Part shown: in pieces, positions 47,643 to 58,085 of the stretch
Position numbering within the stretch: the stretch's first letter is position 1
Layout of the letters: each line of letters begins with the position of its first letter
The notes under the pieces: model-generated
Seen by the model: only the letters and a program-made list of their open reading frames with translations
What the model was told of the DNA's origin: nothing
The model's database searches: none
Program-made: the position numbers and the translations under genes
NCBI GenBank assembly: GCA_027485815.1
Contig: JAIXQE010000147.1
Location: 1-64,000, forward strand
Direction: 5' to 3'
Source of the DNA: Opitutaceae bacterium
GTDB taxonomy: Bacteria > Verrucomicrobiota > Verrucomicrobiia > Opitutales > Opitutaceae
Length of the DNA: 64,000 bases

Positions 47643-50104
47643 TCGCGGGTGATGGTCTCGTCGAGGTTCAGGAGGACGCGGGCGACGGCGATCCAGGCGG
47701 CGCGTTCGCGGGCCCCGGGCTCCCCGGTCTCGGCCGCGAGGCGCCGCGCGTGGAGGGCCGCGAGCCGCTCCCGTTCCAATGCGCTCGGCCGGCGGGCCGT
47801 GCTGAGGCGGAAGGCGTGTTCGAGTTGCTCCGCCAAGGGGGCGCGCGGCCGTTCGCGGAGGACGCGTTCGGCGAGGCCCTCGGCAAACTCGTAGAACTGC
47901 TGGTCATTGAGCAGCGTCAGCGCCTGCAGGGGCGTGTTGGAGCGCAACCGGCGGGTGCAGCTGCTGAAGCCGTCGGCGGCATCAAACACCGCCAATGCCG
48001 GATGCGGGGTGGCGCGCCAGAAATGGGTGTAGAGTCCACGACGGTAGCGGTCCTCGCCGGTGCTCGCCTTCCACTCGCGTTTGACCTGCCCGAGGCTCAT
48101 CACGCCGTCCGGTTGAGGCGGGTAGACCGGGGGGCCGCCGAGCCGCGGCTCCAGCCGGCCGCTCGCGGTCAGGGCGGCGTCTCGCACCAATTCAGCATCG
48201 AGCCGCAACCGCTGCTGGCGGGACAAAAGCCGGTTCAAAGGATCCACCAAGGCGAGATCCTCGCGGGCGTGGGACGATTGGCGGTAGGTGGCCGAGGTGA
48301 CGATCAGGCGATGGAGCGCCTTGAGGCTCCAACCCCGCGCGACGAACTCGCTCGCCAGCCAGTCCAGCAGCTCCGGATGCGAAGGGGGCAGGCCCTGGGA
48401 GCCGAAATCGTTCTCCGTCTCGACCAGTCCCAGGCCGAAGTACTGCTGCCAGACGCGGTTGACGATCACCCGGGCGGTCAAGGGGTGATTGGGATCGGCG
48501 GTCCAGCGCGCCAGGTCGAGGCGGTTCGGCCGCGGGCCGGCGCTCCGCAGGGGAGGCAAAATGGCGGGCGTGCCCGGTTCCACCCGCTCGCCGAGGCGCG
48601 TGAAATCCCCCTGCACAAACAGGTGGCTCGCGCGCGGCTCCGGCAGTTCTTCCATCACGAGGGTCGTGATCGCCCCCGGGACGGGCCGCTGGAGGTCGGT
48701 CAGCCGGGCGGAGAGGGTCTTGAACCCGGCGTCGCCGGGCCGCGCCAGCGGGTAGACACTGCGGCGTTGGGCGAAGGTTTGCTTCTCCCACGGGACATCC
48801 AGGGCCGCCCGCAGGCTCGCCGATCGCTGAGCCTTGCGTTGGTCCGCAGGCAAGGCTTGTCGCCACGCCTCCAGCGCTGCCGCGTGGGTCGTGAAGAGCG
48901 CCTCCAATTGCTCCTGCACCTCGGCGACGCGCGCCTCCAGACCCTCGTCGACCTTGCCGTCCGGGGAGAGGGTCAGGACCCCGGTGGAGCGGGAGCGGCG
49001 TCCGCCGTGGCCGTCGTCCACGCTGTTATTGAAGAAGGCGAACAGCTGATAGTACTCCCGGTGCGAAATCGGATCGAACTTGTGGTCATGGCATTGGGCG
49101 CACGAGACGGTCAGTCCCAGGAAGGCAGTCCCGAAGGTATTCACACGGTCGAGCACGGACTCGATGCGGAACTGCTCCGGATCAATGCCGCCCTCCTGAT
49201 TGATCTGGGTGTTTCGGTTGAAGCCGGTCGCGATGCGCTGGTCCAAGGTGGCTCCCGGCAACAGGTCGCCCGCCAGTTGTTCGATGATGAATTGATCGTA
49301 GGGCAGGTCACGGTTCAGCGCGGAGACGACCCAGTCCCGGTATTTCCAGATCTGCCGGGGCGCATCGATGCTGTAGCCGTTCGAATCGCCGTACCGGGCG
49401 ACATCGAGCCATGGACGCGCCCAGCGTTCGCCGTGGTGCGGCGAGGCCAGGAGGCGGTCGACCACCCGTTCCCAGGCGCCGGGCGCTTGGTCCGCGAGGA
49501 AAGCATCGACCTCAGCCGGCGACGGCGGCAGCCCGATGAGGTCAAAGGAGGCGCGGCGCAGAAGCGTCACCCGATCCGCTTCCGGTGCCGGCGCCAGTTT
49601 CACGGCGGCCAGGCGCTGCAGGATGAACGCGTCGATGGGATTGCCGGTCCAGCCCGCGGGCGCCGCGGAGACGACCGGGATCGGCGGCCGTGCGGGCGGG
49701 CGGTAGGCCCAGTGGTCGAAGCGGCCGGGCTCCTCCTGCTCCGGCGCCGGCGCGCCCGCCTCCACCCAGGCCTTGAGCAACGCGATCTCGGCGGCGCCCA
49801 AAGGAGGTTTCTTGTAGGGCATCGCCGGAATGTCCTCGTGGGTGTTCAGGACGACCGCCAGCAGGAGGCTCTCCCGGCCGCCAGACGTGCGGACGACCGA
49901 TCCGCTGGCCCCGCCGAGTCGCGCGTTGGCGGCTGTGTCGAGACGCAGGCCCGCCTCCTCCTTCGCCGCCCCGTGGCAGCGGACGCAGTGCTGCGTCAGG
50001 ATGGGCTTCACCTCGCGCAGATAATCGGGCGCGGCTGCGGCGGGCAGGGTCCCGATCGCCGCGGCCAGCGGGAGGAGCACACGGAGGGGCAAGGGGCGAC
50101 GCAT
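47639..50104 (-). CDS. PSCyt1/DUF1549/DUF1553 (PSD1) domain protein with c-type heme motif
   Basis: [28 protein letters not shown] (CXXCH); [88 protein letters not shown] at 50104; 4-nt overlap with DUF1501 gene. Confidence 0.93.
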
Positions 50105-50175
50105 GGCTTTCGCGAATGGTTGTCCCGCTCCGCCGGCCTTGGCAACCCGCGGATGCGCCGATGGAAAGGCCAGAC

Positions 50176-51519
50176 CTACCTTCCCGGGAATCCGCCGCGA
50201 CCGCGCATCGCCTCCATCTGGCGCAGAAACTTCTTCCCGCCGCCGCCCTTCATCATCTTCATCATTTGCTGCATCTGCTGGAACTGCTTCAGCAACTGGT
50301 TGACTTCGACGATCTTCACCCCGGAGCCGTCGGCGATCCGCTTGCGGCGGCTGCCGTTCAGGATCTCCGGCTTGCGGCGCTCCTGCTTGGTCATCGACTT
50401 GATGATCGCCTCGGTCCGCGCCATCTGCCGGTCCGCGCCCTCCGGCAGCTGCATCCCGTTCATCCCCGGGATCATCCCCATGATGCTCTGCATCGAGCCC
50501 ATCTTCTTCACCTGCTGCATCTGCGCGAGGAAGTCCTCCAGGTTGAAATCGGCCTGCCGGAGCTTCTCGGCCATCCGCTCCGCCTCCTTCTGGTCGATGT
50601 TCTCCTGCGCCTTCTCCACCAGCGAGACCACGTCGCCCATCCCGAGGATGCGCGATGCCAGCCGGTCCGGGTGGAAGGCCTCGAAGTCCTCGGCCTTCTC
50701 CCCGGTGCCGATGAATTTGATCGGGACGCCGGTGACCGCCTTGATCGACAGCGCGGCACCGCCCCGGGTGTCGCCGTCGAGCTTGGTCAGGATGAGCCCG
50801 GTCAGCTGCAGCGCCTCGTGGAACGCCTGCGCCACGTTGACCGCCTCCTGACCGAGGGCGCCGTCCGCCACGAGCAGGACCTCGTCCGGCTGCACGCGCT
50901 CCCGCAGGCGGCGGACCTCCGCGATGAGGTCCGCGTCGATCTGGAGCCGGCCCGCGGTGTCGAAGAGGATGCAATCCGCCCCCGCCGCCCGGGCCGCTTC
51001 CAGTCCGGCGGCCCCGATGGCCGGCACGTCGCGCGACTGGCGGTCGGCGTAGAAGCCCAGTTCCTCCTGGCGGGCAAGGATCTCCAGTTGGTCGATGGCG
51101 GCGGGGCGATAGATGTCCGCCCCGATGACGAACGGCTTGCTCCCGCGCCGGCGCAGCAGGCGGCCGAGCTTGGCGGTCGAGGTGGTCTTGCCGGAGCCGT
51201 GCAGGCCGACGAGCAGCACCTTCAGGGGGCGGGTGGCGGTCAGGCCGGTGGCCCCCTCGCCGAGGAGGCGGACGAGCTCGTCGTGGATCACCTTGACCAC
51301 CTGCTGCCCCGGCGCGACCCCCTTGAGGACCTCCTGGCCGACGCATTGCAGCTGCACGCGGTCGATGAAGTCCCGGACCACCCGGAAGTGCACGTCGGCC
51401 GACAGCAGGGCGGTGCGCACCTCCTGCAGGGCGGCGCCCATATTTTCCTCGGTCAGCTTGCTCGCGCCGCGGAGGTTGCGCAGCGCGCCGGTGAGTTTCT
51501 CGGTGAGGGAGGCGAACAT
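50176..51519 (-). CDS. ffh: Signal recognition particle protein Ffh
   Basis: [63 protein letters not shown]; Met-rich M domain ending [34 protein letters not shown]. Confidence 0.97.
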   Translation of the reverse strand: MFASLTEKLTGALRNLRGASKLTEENMGAALQEVRTALLSADVHFRVVRDFIDRVQLQCVGQEVLKGVAPGQQVVKVIHDELVRLLGEGATGLTATRPLKVLLVGLHGSGKTTSTAKLGRLLRRRGSKPFVIGADIYRPAAIDQLEILARQEELGFYADRQSRDVPAIGAAGLEAARAAGADCILFDTAGRLQIDADLIAEVRRLRERVQPDEVLLVADGALGQEAVNVAQAFHEALQLTGLILTKLDGDTRGGAALSIKAVTGVPIKFIGTGEKAEDFEAFHPDRLASRILGMGDVVSLVEKAQENIDQKEAERMAEKLRQADFNLEDFLAQMQQVKKMGSMQSIMGMIPGMNGMQLPEGADRQMARTEAIIKSMTKQERRKPEILNGSRRKRIADGSGVKIVEVNQLLKQFQQMQQMMKMMKGGGGKKFLRQMEAMRGRGGFPGR

Positions 51520-51628
51520 CGGAGGCGGATAGCTGGGCCGATTCCGGGCGGGTTGCAATCCGGCGCTCGCGCCCGGGGCAACTTCGTCCTCGTCAAGGGG
51601 GAGGGGATGGCCGATAACCGCCGGTCCT

Positions 51629-52117
51629 ATGAATCCAGTGCTCAAGCTCCTGATCGACGGCGGCAGCCTCACCACCGGCCAATTGGCCCAGGTGTCCGGG
51701 CTGACCGAGGCGGAGGTGAACCAGCACCTGGAGCAGCTGCGCCGGGAAGGCATCTTTCTCGGCTGGCGCCCGGTGCTCGACCTTTCCCGCGAGGCCGCCG
51801 CCGCCCTGGCCGTGCGCGCCGTGATCGAGGTGAAGGTCACCCCGGAGCGGGGCGGCGGCTTCAATCGGCTGGCCGAGCGGATCGCCCGGTTCGACGAGGT
51901 CGAGTCGTGCTATCTGGTCTCAGGCGGCTACGACCTGCTGGTGTTCGTCCGTGGGGCGACCCTGCAGCGGGTGGCCTCCTTCGTCTCGGAGAAGCTGTCC
52001 ACGATCGAGGGCGTCCTCTCGACCTCCACGCACTTCATGCTCCGTTGCTACAAGGAGCAGGGGTTCCTGCTCGGGGCGGATGATGCCCAGACGCAGCGCC
52101 TCAACGTCGCGCCCTGA
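51629..52117 (+). CDS. Lrp/AsnC family transcriptional regulator
   Basis: [57 protein letters not shown]-like C-terminal domain [55 protein letters not shown]. Confidence 0.9.
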   Translation: MNPVLKLLIDGGSLTTGQLAQVSGLTEAEVNQHLEQLRREGIFLGWRPVLDLSREAAAALAVRAVIEVKVTPERGGGFNRLAERIARFDEVESCYLVSGGYDLLVFVRGATLQRVASFVSEKLSTIEGVLSTSTHFMLRCYKEQGFLLGADDAQTQRLNVAP

Positions 52118-52131
52118 ACGCCCCCTGCCGC

Positions 52132-53313
52132 ATGAGCACCGACGCGCAACGTTGGGTGGCCGGCCACGTGGCTGGTCTCCCCAAGAGCGGAATCCGCGAT
52201 TTCTTCGAACTGGTCGCGAAGATGAAGGGCCAGGACGTCATTTCCCTCGGGGTGGGGGAACCCGACTTCGTCACGCCCTGGCACGTCCGCGAGGCTGCCA
52301 TCTACGCCCTCGAACAGGGCAAGACCTACTACACCTCCAACCTGGGGATGATCGAGCTGCGGCGCGAGATCTCGACCTACGTGGAGCGGCACTTCGGGGT
52401 CACCTACCGTCCCGAGGACCAGGTGATCGTGACCGTCGGGGTCAGCGAGGCCCTGGACCTCGCCTTCCGCGCCTTCTGCAATCCGGGGGACAAGGTGATG
52501 TTCCACCAGCCCTGCTACGTGAGCTACCACCCCAGCATCTCCCTGGTGCACGGGGTGGGGATCGCGGTGCCCACCTTCGCCCAGGATAACTTCGCCCTTA
52601 CCGCCGCCGCCCTCCGCGCCGCGTGGCAACCCGGCGCCAAGATCCTGATGCTCAACCTCCCCTGCAACCCCACGGGCGGTACCTGCACCCGCGGGCAATT
52701 GGAGGAAATCGCCGCCTTCTGCCGCGAGAAGGACCTCCTGGTGCTGAGCGACGAGATCTACTCCGAGCTCACCTTCGAGGGCACCCACACCAGCATCGCC
52801 AGCCTCCCGGGCATGGCGGAACGGACCATCTTCCTCCATGGCTTTTCGAAGGCCTTCGCGATGACCGGCTGGCGCATCGGCTACGCCTGCGGCCCCGCGC
52901 CCCTGATCGACGCGATGATGAAGGTCCACCAGTACGCGATGATGTGCGCGTCCATCATCGCCCAGGAGGGCGCCCTCGAGGCCCTCAAGCACGGCTGGGA
53001 CAACGTCGTCCGGATGCGGGAGCAGTACCATCGCCGCCGCGACTTGATCGTGCGCCGGCTCAACGAGACCGGCCTGAAGTGCCACCTGCCGCGGGGCAGC
53101 TTCTACGCCTTCCCGGATATCACCGCGACCGGCCTGTCCGAGAAGGATTTCTCGGTCGGCCTCCTCCAGCAGCACAAGGTCGCGGTGGTGCCCGGCCTCG
53201 CCTTCGGCGAGAACGGCCGCGGGCACGTCCGCGCCTGCTTCGCCACGGCCTACGACCAGGTGATCGAGGCCTGCGACCGCATCGACCGCTTCGTCCAAGG
53301 GCTCCGGAAGTGA
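52132..53313 (+). CDS. Class I/II PLP-dependent aminotransferase
   Basis: DVISLGVGEPDFVTPWHVREAA, LNLPCNPTGGTCTRGQLEEIA, FLHGFSKAFAMTGWRIGYACGP (PLP Lys). Confidence 0.94.
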   Translation: MSTDAQRWVAGHVAGLPKSGIRDFFELVAKMKGQDVISLGVGEPDFVTPWHVREAAIYALEQGKTYYTSNLGMIELRREISTYVERHFGVTYRPEDQVIVTVGVSEALDLAFRAFCNPGDKVMFHQPCYVSYHPSISLVHGVGIAVPTFAQDNFALTAAALRAAWQPGAKILMLNLPCNPTGGTCTRGQLEEIAAFCREKDLLVLSDEIYSELTFEGTHTSIASLPGMAERTIFLHGFSKAFAMTGWRIGYACGPAPLIDAMMKVHQYAMMCASIIAQEGALEALKHGWDNVVRMREQYHRRRDLIVRRLNETGLKCHLPRGSFYAFPDITATGLSEKDFSVGLLQQHKVAVVPGLAFGENGRGHVRACFATAYDQVIEACDRIDRFVQGLRK

Positions 53314-53321
53314 GCCCCCCG

Positions 53322-54806
53322 ATGAACCGCATCGTGGCGATCGTGGGCCGGCCCAACGTCGGCAAGAGCCGCCTGTTCAACCGGCTGGCCGGCCGGCGCA
53401 TCTCCATCGTCCATGACCAGCCGGGCATCACCCGCGACGTCATCTCCGCCGAGGTGGCCGAGGGCGCCTACACGCTGCTCGACACCGGCGGGCTGGGTTA
53501 CGAGGGGGCGGACACGCCGGCTGCCCTGACCCGCGCGTCCGAGCGGCAGGTCGAGTTTGCCATCACCACGGCCGGGTTGATCTTGTTCGTCGTCGATGGC
53601 CTCGCCGGCATCGCGGCGCTGGATGAGCGGATCGCGGCCAAGCTCCGCCGATCCCGCCGGCAGGTCCGTCTCGTCGTGAACAAGGCCGATTTCGGGGACG
53701 AGAAGGTCGCCCTCGACGAGGCCTACCGCCTCGGCTTCGGCGAGCCGCTGCGGGTCTCTGCCGAGCACGGTCGCGGTGAAGCGGAACTGCGGGCTGCGAT
53801 CGCCGAGGCCCTTGGCCCGGTCCCCGAGGCTGCGCCGGCCCGCACGGCGGCGGACCCCCTCTGCGTCTGCTTCATCGGCCGGCCGAACGTCGGCAAATCT
53901 TCCCTCAGCAACCGCCTGCTGCAGAGCGAACGCCTGATTGTCAGCGAGGTGCCCGGCACCACCCGGGACTCGATTGAGCTGCCGTTCGAATTCCTCGGCC
54001 GTGACGGGAAGCAACACCCGTTCCGGTTGATCGACACGGCCGGCATCAAGGCCGCGACCAAGCTCGCCTCCCCGGTCGAGTACTTCTCGCGCCTGCGCTC
54101 GCTCGACGCGATCAAGCGCACGGACGTCGTCTTTCTGGTCCTTGATGCGCTCGAGGGGGTGACGCAGCAGGACAAGGCGATCGCCGGCGAGGCCGTCAAG
54201 GAGGGCAAGCCCATCGTCATCGTCGTCAACAAGTGGGATCTGGTGAAGGAGGCGTTCAAGGCCCAGGGGGGCTTCGAACCCTACAAGAGTGAACGGGATT
54301 ACCGGGAAAAGTATGAACGGGCTTTGTTCGATCGCCTGTTCTTCACCCCGGGCTCGCCCGTGATTTTCGTCTCGGCGCTGAGTGGGTATGAGGTGGACCG
54401 GATGTTGAATGCGGCGGTGAAGCTCAACCGGGCGCTGGATAAGCGCATCCCGACGGCGAAGCTAAACCAACAGTTGACGTTCCTGGCCGAACGCAACCCG
54501 CCGGCAGCGATCGCCGGCCGGCGGTTCCGGATCTATTACGCGACGCAGACGGGCAACCGCCCGTTCCGCATCCGGCTCTTCTGCAACCGTGAGGAAAAGC
54601 TTTCCGAACAGTACCGCCGTTACCTGGAGGCCGGGGTGGTGGAGGAGTTCGGCCTGCACGGCTGCCCGGTGTTCTTCGAACTGGTCGGCAAGACCCGCGA
54701 TGAGGAGCGGGCCGCCGCTCACGCCGGTGGCGCCGGCAGCGGTCGGGATGGTCCGCCCCGCCCCCGTTGGGCCGCCGCCGAGGAGCGGGGGATCGAAGAG
54801 GACTAG
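53322..54806 (+). CDS. der: Ribosome biogenesis GTPase Der (EngA)
   Basis: Two G domains: AIVGRPNVGKSRLFNRLAGRRISIVHDQPGITRDV and CFIGRPNVGKSSLSNRLLQSERLIVSEVPGTTRDS; C-terminal KH-like domain. ATG 53322 (GTG 53310 possible). Confidence 0.96.
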   Translation: MNRIVAIVGRPNVGKSRLFNRLAGRRISIVHDQPGITRDVISAEVAEGAYTLLDTGGLGYEGADTPAALTRASERQVEFAITTAGLILFVVDGLAGIAALDERIAAKLRRSRRQVRLVVNKADFGDEKVALDEAYRLGFGEPLRVSAEHGRGEAELRAAIAEALGPVPEAAPARTAADPLCVCFIGRPNVGKSSLSNRLLQSERLIVSEVPGTTRDSIELPFEFLGRDGKQHPFRLIDTAGIKAATKLASPVEYFSRLRSLDAIKRTDVVFLVLDALEGVTQQDKAIAGEAVKEGKPIVIVVNKWDLVKEAFKAQGGFEPYKSERDYREKYERALFDRLFFTPGSPVIFVSALSGYEVDRMLNAAVKLNRALDKRIPTAKLNQQLTFLAERNPPAAIAGRRFRIYYATQTGNRPFRIRLFCNREEKLSEQYRRYLEAGVVEEFGLHGCPVFFELVGKTRDEERAAAHAGGAGSGRDGPPRPRWAAAEERGIEED

Positions 54807-54824
54807 TCCCGGGCAGGCCCGGAC

Positions 54825-55802
54825 TCAGCGCCGCTGGCGCTGACGGTACTCGTCGCCGCTCATCAGGGCCCGGCGCAGGTCGCGTTCCGTCAGGCCCTTT
54901 TCGCGCATCTGGCGCTCGTAATTTGCCAGTCCCGCCGGATCCGGATCACGGCCCAGGACATCCCGGTAGGCCCGGATGATGATCTCGCGTACGTTGCGCC
55001 CGCGACCCTCCTGGCTGCGCCGGAGATCCTCCCGGATCTGCCCCTGCGTCCAGCCCTCGCGCCATTTCCCCCGGTAGTGGGCCACGCCCGCCGGGTCGGC
55101 CTCGCGCCCCAGGACTTCCCGGTACATCCGCCGGATGGCCGCCTCCGGCTGGACCGCCCGCGCCTCGGGGCTGCGTTGGAGTTGCTGGATGACCTCCTGC
55201 TGGCTCCAGCCTTCCTGCATCACCCGATCCCGGTAGGTCCGGAGTCCGGTGGGGTCGGCGGCGCGGTCCAGCACCTCCCGATAGGCGTGTTCCACCATCC
55301 GCTCGGCCGTCCGGCGGTCGATCCGCGGCCGCGGCGGCTCCACGACCACCACCCGGGGTGGGGGCGGCGGTGGAACCACGATCACGGGCCCGGGAAGCCG
55401 CTCCGGGGAGGCGGGCGCCGGCGCAACGGAGCTTGGACCGGCCACCTGGATGGAAACGATGGCCCGATCCCAGGTCTGGCCGGCCCGGGAAAGGGCAAAG
55501 AGATCCGGAACGTCAGCGGCGAGCTCCAGGCGTTCGCCGCGTAGCCCGGGGGCGCTCGCCACGGTCGCGCGCGCTGCGCCCTCGATCCGGACCGAGGAAA
55601 TGGCTCCGCGCCACGATTGCTGGTTCGCGCGGCGCAACGTCGCCAAGTCCTCGACGGTGGCACCCGCCTCCACCCGGAGAGCCTCGCCCTGGAAATTCGG
55701 CTCGGTGAAGAACACGACTGCCTCCGCCGCCCCGGCGCGCGCGAGCAGCACCAGCACCAGCAGCAGGCAGCATAGGTGGCGGAGGGGGGCGCGGAGCGGC
55801 AT
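54825..55802 (-). CDS. Secreted protein with N-terminal beta/gamma-crystallin-like region and three C-terminal DUF4214-like repeats
   Basis: [26 protein letters not shown]...[12 protein letters not shown] (crystallin Greek-key-like); [39 protein letters not shown] / [38 protein letters not shown] / [38 protein letters not shown]. Confidence 0.8.
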   Translation of the reverse strand: MPLRAPLRHLCCLLLVLVLLARAGAAEAVVFFTEPNFQGEALRVEAGATVEDLATLRRANQQSWRGAISSVRIEGAARATVASAPGLRGERLELAADVPDLFALSRAGQTWDRAIVSIQVAGPSSVAPAPASPERLPGPVIVVPPPPPPRVVVVEPPRPRIDRRTAERMVEHAYREVLDRAADPTGLRTYRDRVMQEGWSQQEVIQQLQRSPEARAVQPEAAIRRMYREVLGREADPAGVAHYRGKWREGWTQGQIREDLRRSQEGRGRNVREIIIRAYRDVLGRDPDPAGLANYERQMREKGLTERDLRRALMSGDEYRQRQRR

Positions 55803-55805
55803 CGG

Positions 55806-56630
55806 CTAGCGGGCGAAGAAGGGGTTATGGACTTTCTCCTGATCCAGGGTCGTCAACGGTCCGTGACCGCAGGCGAGCACGGTGTCGCGGGGGAGGGACA
55901 GGATCTTCCGGCGATTGTTGCGCAGCTGGTCCTTGAAATGGGTGGCGCTGCCCCCCATCGAGCTCGCGAAGATCGAGTCGCCGACCACGGCCAGGGGCCA
56001 GCTGAGGCCCGTGACATAGAAGGTCGTCTGCCCGGGCGAGTGTCCGGAGGTCAGCAGCGTCTTCACGGCCAGGGCGCCGACGTGGAAATGGGCGTTCTCC
56101 GGAAAGGTGCGCGCCCCCGGATGCGCCACCGGCTCCAGTTCGCTGCTCCAAACCTCCGCGCCGGTGGCGCCGGCCAAGCGGGCCAGGTCGGCGACGTGGT
56201 CGGGATGCGTGTGGGTCAGGAACACGTAGCGCAGCCGCAGGCCCTCCGTGGCGATGATGTCCAGCATCGCCGTCGCGTCGGTTCCGGTATCAAAGGCCGC
56301 CGCGACCTTGGCGCGGGGATCCCAGATCAGGTAACTGTTGACCAGCATCTCCCCGTGGCGGGTGCTGAAGGCGGCGAAGCCGGTGGGGAAATCGGGGATC
56401 CGCGGGTACCAGCGCTGGTGCGCCAGCGCCTCCAGGGCGTCCGGCGACAGCCCGAGGTGCCGCGCGACGCGCCGGAGCACGGCGTCGTGGGGCGGTCCGG
56501 ATTGGAGCGCGTGCAGGTCCTCGAGGCTCACCTCGGCCCGCCGGGCCAGATCGGCGTCGCTGATCCCGAGCCCGCGCTGGGCCTTGGCGATCACGTCCTG
56601 ATGATTATCCTCCAGGGGCAGGTGCGGCAT
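55806..56630 (-). CDS. N-terminal XRE/Cro-like HTH fused to MBL-fold metallo-hydrolase
   Basis: HTH-like [34 protein letters not shown]...[22 protein letters not shown] motif [45 protein letters not shown]. Start chosen at 56630. Confidence 0.85.
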   Translation of the reverse strand: MPHLPLEDNHQDVIAKAQRGLGISDADLARRAEVSLEDLHALQSGPPHDAVLRRVARHLGLSPDALEALAHQRWYPRIPDFPTGFAAFSTRHGEMLVNSYLIWDPRAKVAAAFDTGTDATAMLDIIATEGLRLRYVFLTHTHPDHVADLARLAGATGAEVWSSELEPVAHPGARTFPENAHFHVGALAVKTLLTSGHSPGQTTFYVTGLSWPLAVVGDSIFASSMGGSATHFKDQLRNNRRKILSLPRDTVLACGHGPLTTLDQEKVHNPFFAR

Positions 56631-56735
56631 CCCGTGGGGATAACCGCGCGCGGGGGGGACCGGCAAGCCGGATGCGGCCCGGGTTTGCCGTTGCCTTGCG
56701 TTCGGGGCCGGCTTTGCCTCCGCGAACTTCTCATC

Positions 56736-57527
56736 ATGACCACTTCCGCGGACTATCTCGCTTCACTCTATGCGCTCACCGGCAAGGTGGCTGTCGTCAT
56801 CGGCGGCACCGGCGAACTGTGCGGTGCGATGGCCGAGGGCCTCGCGGGCGCCGGAGCCGAGGTCGTGCTGGTCGGCCGTCAGGCGGAGAAGGCGGCGCCT
56901 CGCCTCGAGCGGATTCAGGCCGCCGGCGGCCGCGGGTACTTCGTGGCGGCCGAGGCGTCCGAGAAGGCCTCCCTTGAATCCCTGCTCGCGACCGTGCGGG
57001 AACGCTCCGGCGGGATTGATATTGTCGTCAATGGCGCCGGCGTGAACTCCGCCACGCCGTTCCTCGACATCTCCGAGGACGAATTCGACCGCATCATGCG
57101 CGTGAATCTCAAGGGGGTGTTCCTCGGGTGCCAGGTCTTCGGCCGCTACCTGGTCGAACGCGCCCAAGGGGGCAGCATCATCAATCTCGGCTCAATGAGC
57201 GCCGTGGTGCCGCTCTCCCGGGTCTTCACCTATTCGGCCTCCAAGGCCGCGGTGCACAACTTGTCGAAGAACCTCGCCCGCGAATGGGCGCCGCAGCGCA
57301 TCCGCGTCAACACCCTGGTGCCCGGCTTCTTCCCGGCGGAGCAGAATCGGAAGATCCTCTCGCCCGACCGGGTTGCGAGCATCCTCGGCCACACTCCGAT
57401 GAAGCGCTTCGGCGAGGCGCGGGAACTGATCGGCGCCACGCTGCTGCTGGCCAGCGAGCGGGCCGGCGGCTTTATCACGGGCTCCGAACTCATCGTGGAC
57501 GGCGGTTATCACGCGATGACCATCTGA
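56736..57527 (+). CDS. SDR family oxidoreductase
   Basis: [102 protein letters not shown]. Confidence 0.94.
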   Translation: MTTSADYLASLYALTGKVAVVIGGTGELCGAMAEGLAGAGAEVVLVGRQAEKAAPRLERIQAAGGRGYFVAAEASEKASLESLLATVRERSGGIDIVVNGAGVNSATPFLDISEDEFDRIMRVNLKGVFLGCQVFGRYLVERAQGGSIINLGSMSAVVPLSRVFTYSASKAAVHNLSKNLAREWAPQRIRVNTLVPGFFPAEQNRKILSPDRVASILGHTPMKRFGEARELIGATLLLASERAGGFITGSELIVDGGYHAMTI

Positions 57528-57565
57528 GGCCTATAGCATTTTTCCGGGCCAGCATTAAACTTGAT

Positions 57566-57600
57566 ATACGCGGTGGTTGCCGCGATGGTCCCCGCGTATG
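57566..57600 (+). promoter_or_regulatory. Leader with two mutually exclusive inverted repeats overlapping the start codon (candidate autoregulatory element or operator)
   Basis: ATACGCGG (57566-57573) / CCGCGTAT (57592-57599) includes AT of the ATG; the same left arm CGCGG (57569-57573) also pairs with CCGCG (57580-57584). Confidence 0.45.
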
Positions 57601-57978
57601 TTATCTAAGAAGCTCAAGGAACTGCAGGCCGCGCGGGACCGTCTCGCCAGCCTCGAGAAGACGATGGAAGCGGAATTGGCGGCCCTGCCCGCGCAGTTCG
57701 GCTTCGAGTCCGCGCAGGCGTTCGCGGATGCCGTGGTCAAGGCCGCCGCCTCCGGCGCCCGACCCGCGCGCAAGTCCGGGCGGCCCAAGGGTGCCGCCAA
57801 GCCGAAGGGCACGCGCAAGCGGAGCGTCGTCACCGACGAACTGCGCCAGCAGGTGAAGCAGCTCGCCGAGTCGGGTCAGACCGGCCAGCAGATCAAGGCG
57901 GCCACCGGCCTCTCGCTCCCCACCATCCAACTCATCAAGAAGGCGTTCGGCCTGGTGAAGTCCCGGACCGCGGCCTGA
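57598..57978 (+). CDS. Small basic DNA-binding protein: N-terminal coiled coil, AT-hook-like GRPKG, C-terminal HTH-like
   Basis: MLSKKLKELQAARDRLASLEKTMEAELAAL coiled coil; KSGRPKGAAKPKGTRKRS AT-hook-like; GQTGQQIKAATGLSLPTIQLIKKAFGLVK HTH-like. Confidence 0.75.
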   Translation: MLSKKLKELQAARDRLASLEKTMEAELAALPAQFGFESAQAFADAVVKAAASGARPARKSGRPKGAAKPKGTRKRSVVTDELRQQVKQLAESGQTGQQIKAATGLSLPTIQLIKKAFGLVKSRTAA

Positions 57979-57997
57979 GTGTCGCCGCGTCCCTCCC

Positions 57998-58023
57998 GCC
58001 CCCGCCCGCGCGGGGGCTTTTTT
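57998..58023 (+). terminator. Intrinsic terminator
   Basis: GCCCCCG (57998-58004) - loop - CGGGGGC (58011-58017) followed immediately by a T-tract, 19 nt after the stop of the small DNA-binding protein gene. Confidence 0.9.
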
Positions 58024-58085
58024 ATGCTCTCGATGAGTCGCCGTGCCCACGGTTGCTTATATTAACCCTGTAGCCTCTCTCCTCC

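Noticed and set aside
47750-50851. 1033-aa and 1235-aa ORFs (47639..51346) spanning DUF1553 and ffh
   Set aside because: The + strand ORF is antisense noise. In the minus ORF only the part from ATG 50104 is a real DUF1553 protein; upstream residues are an out-of-frame reading of ffh.
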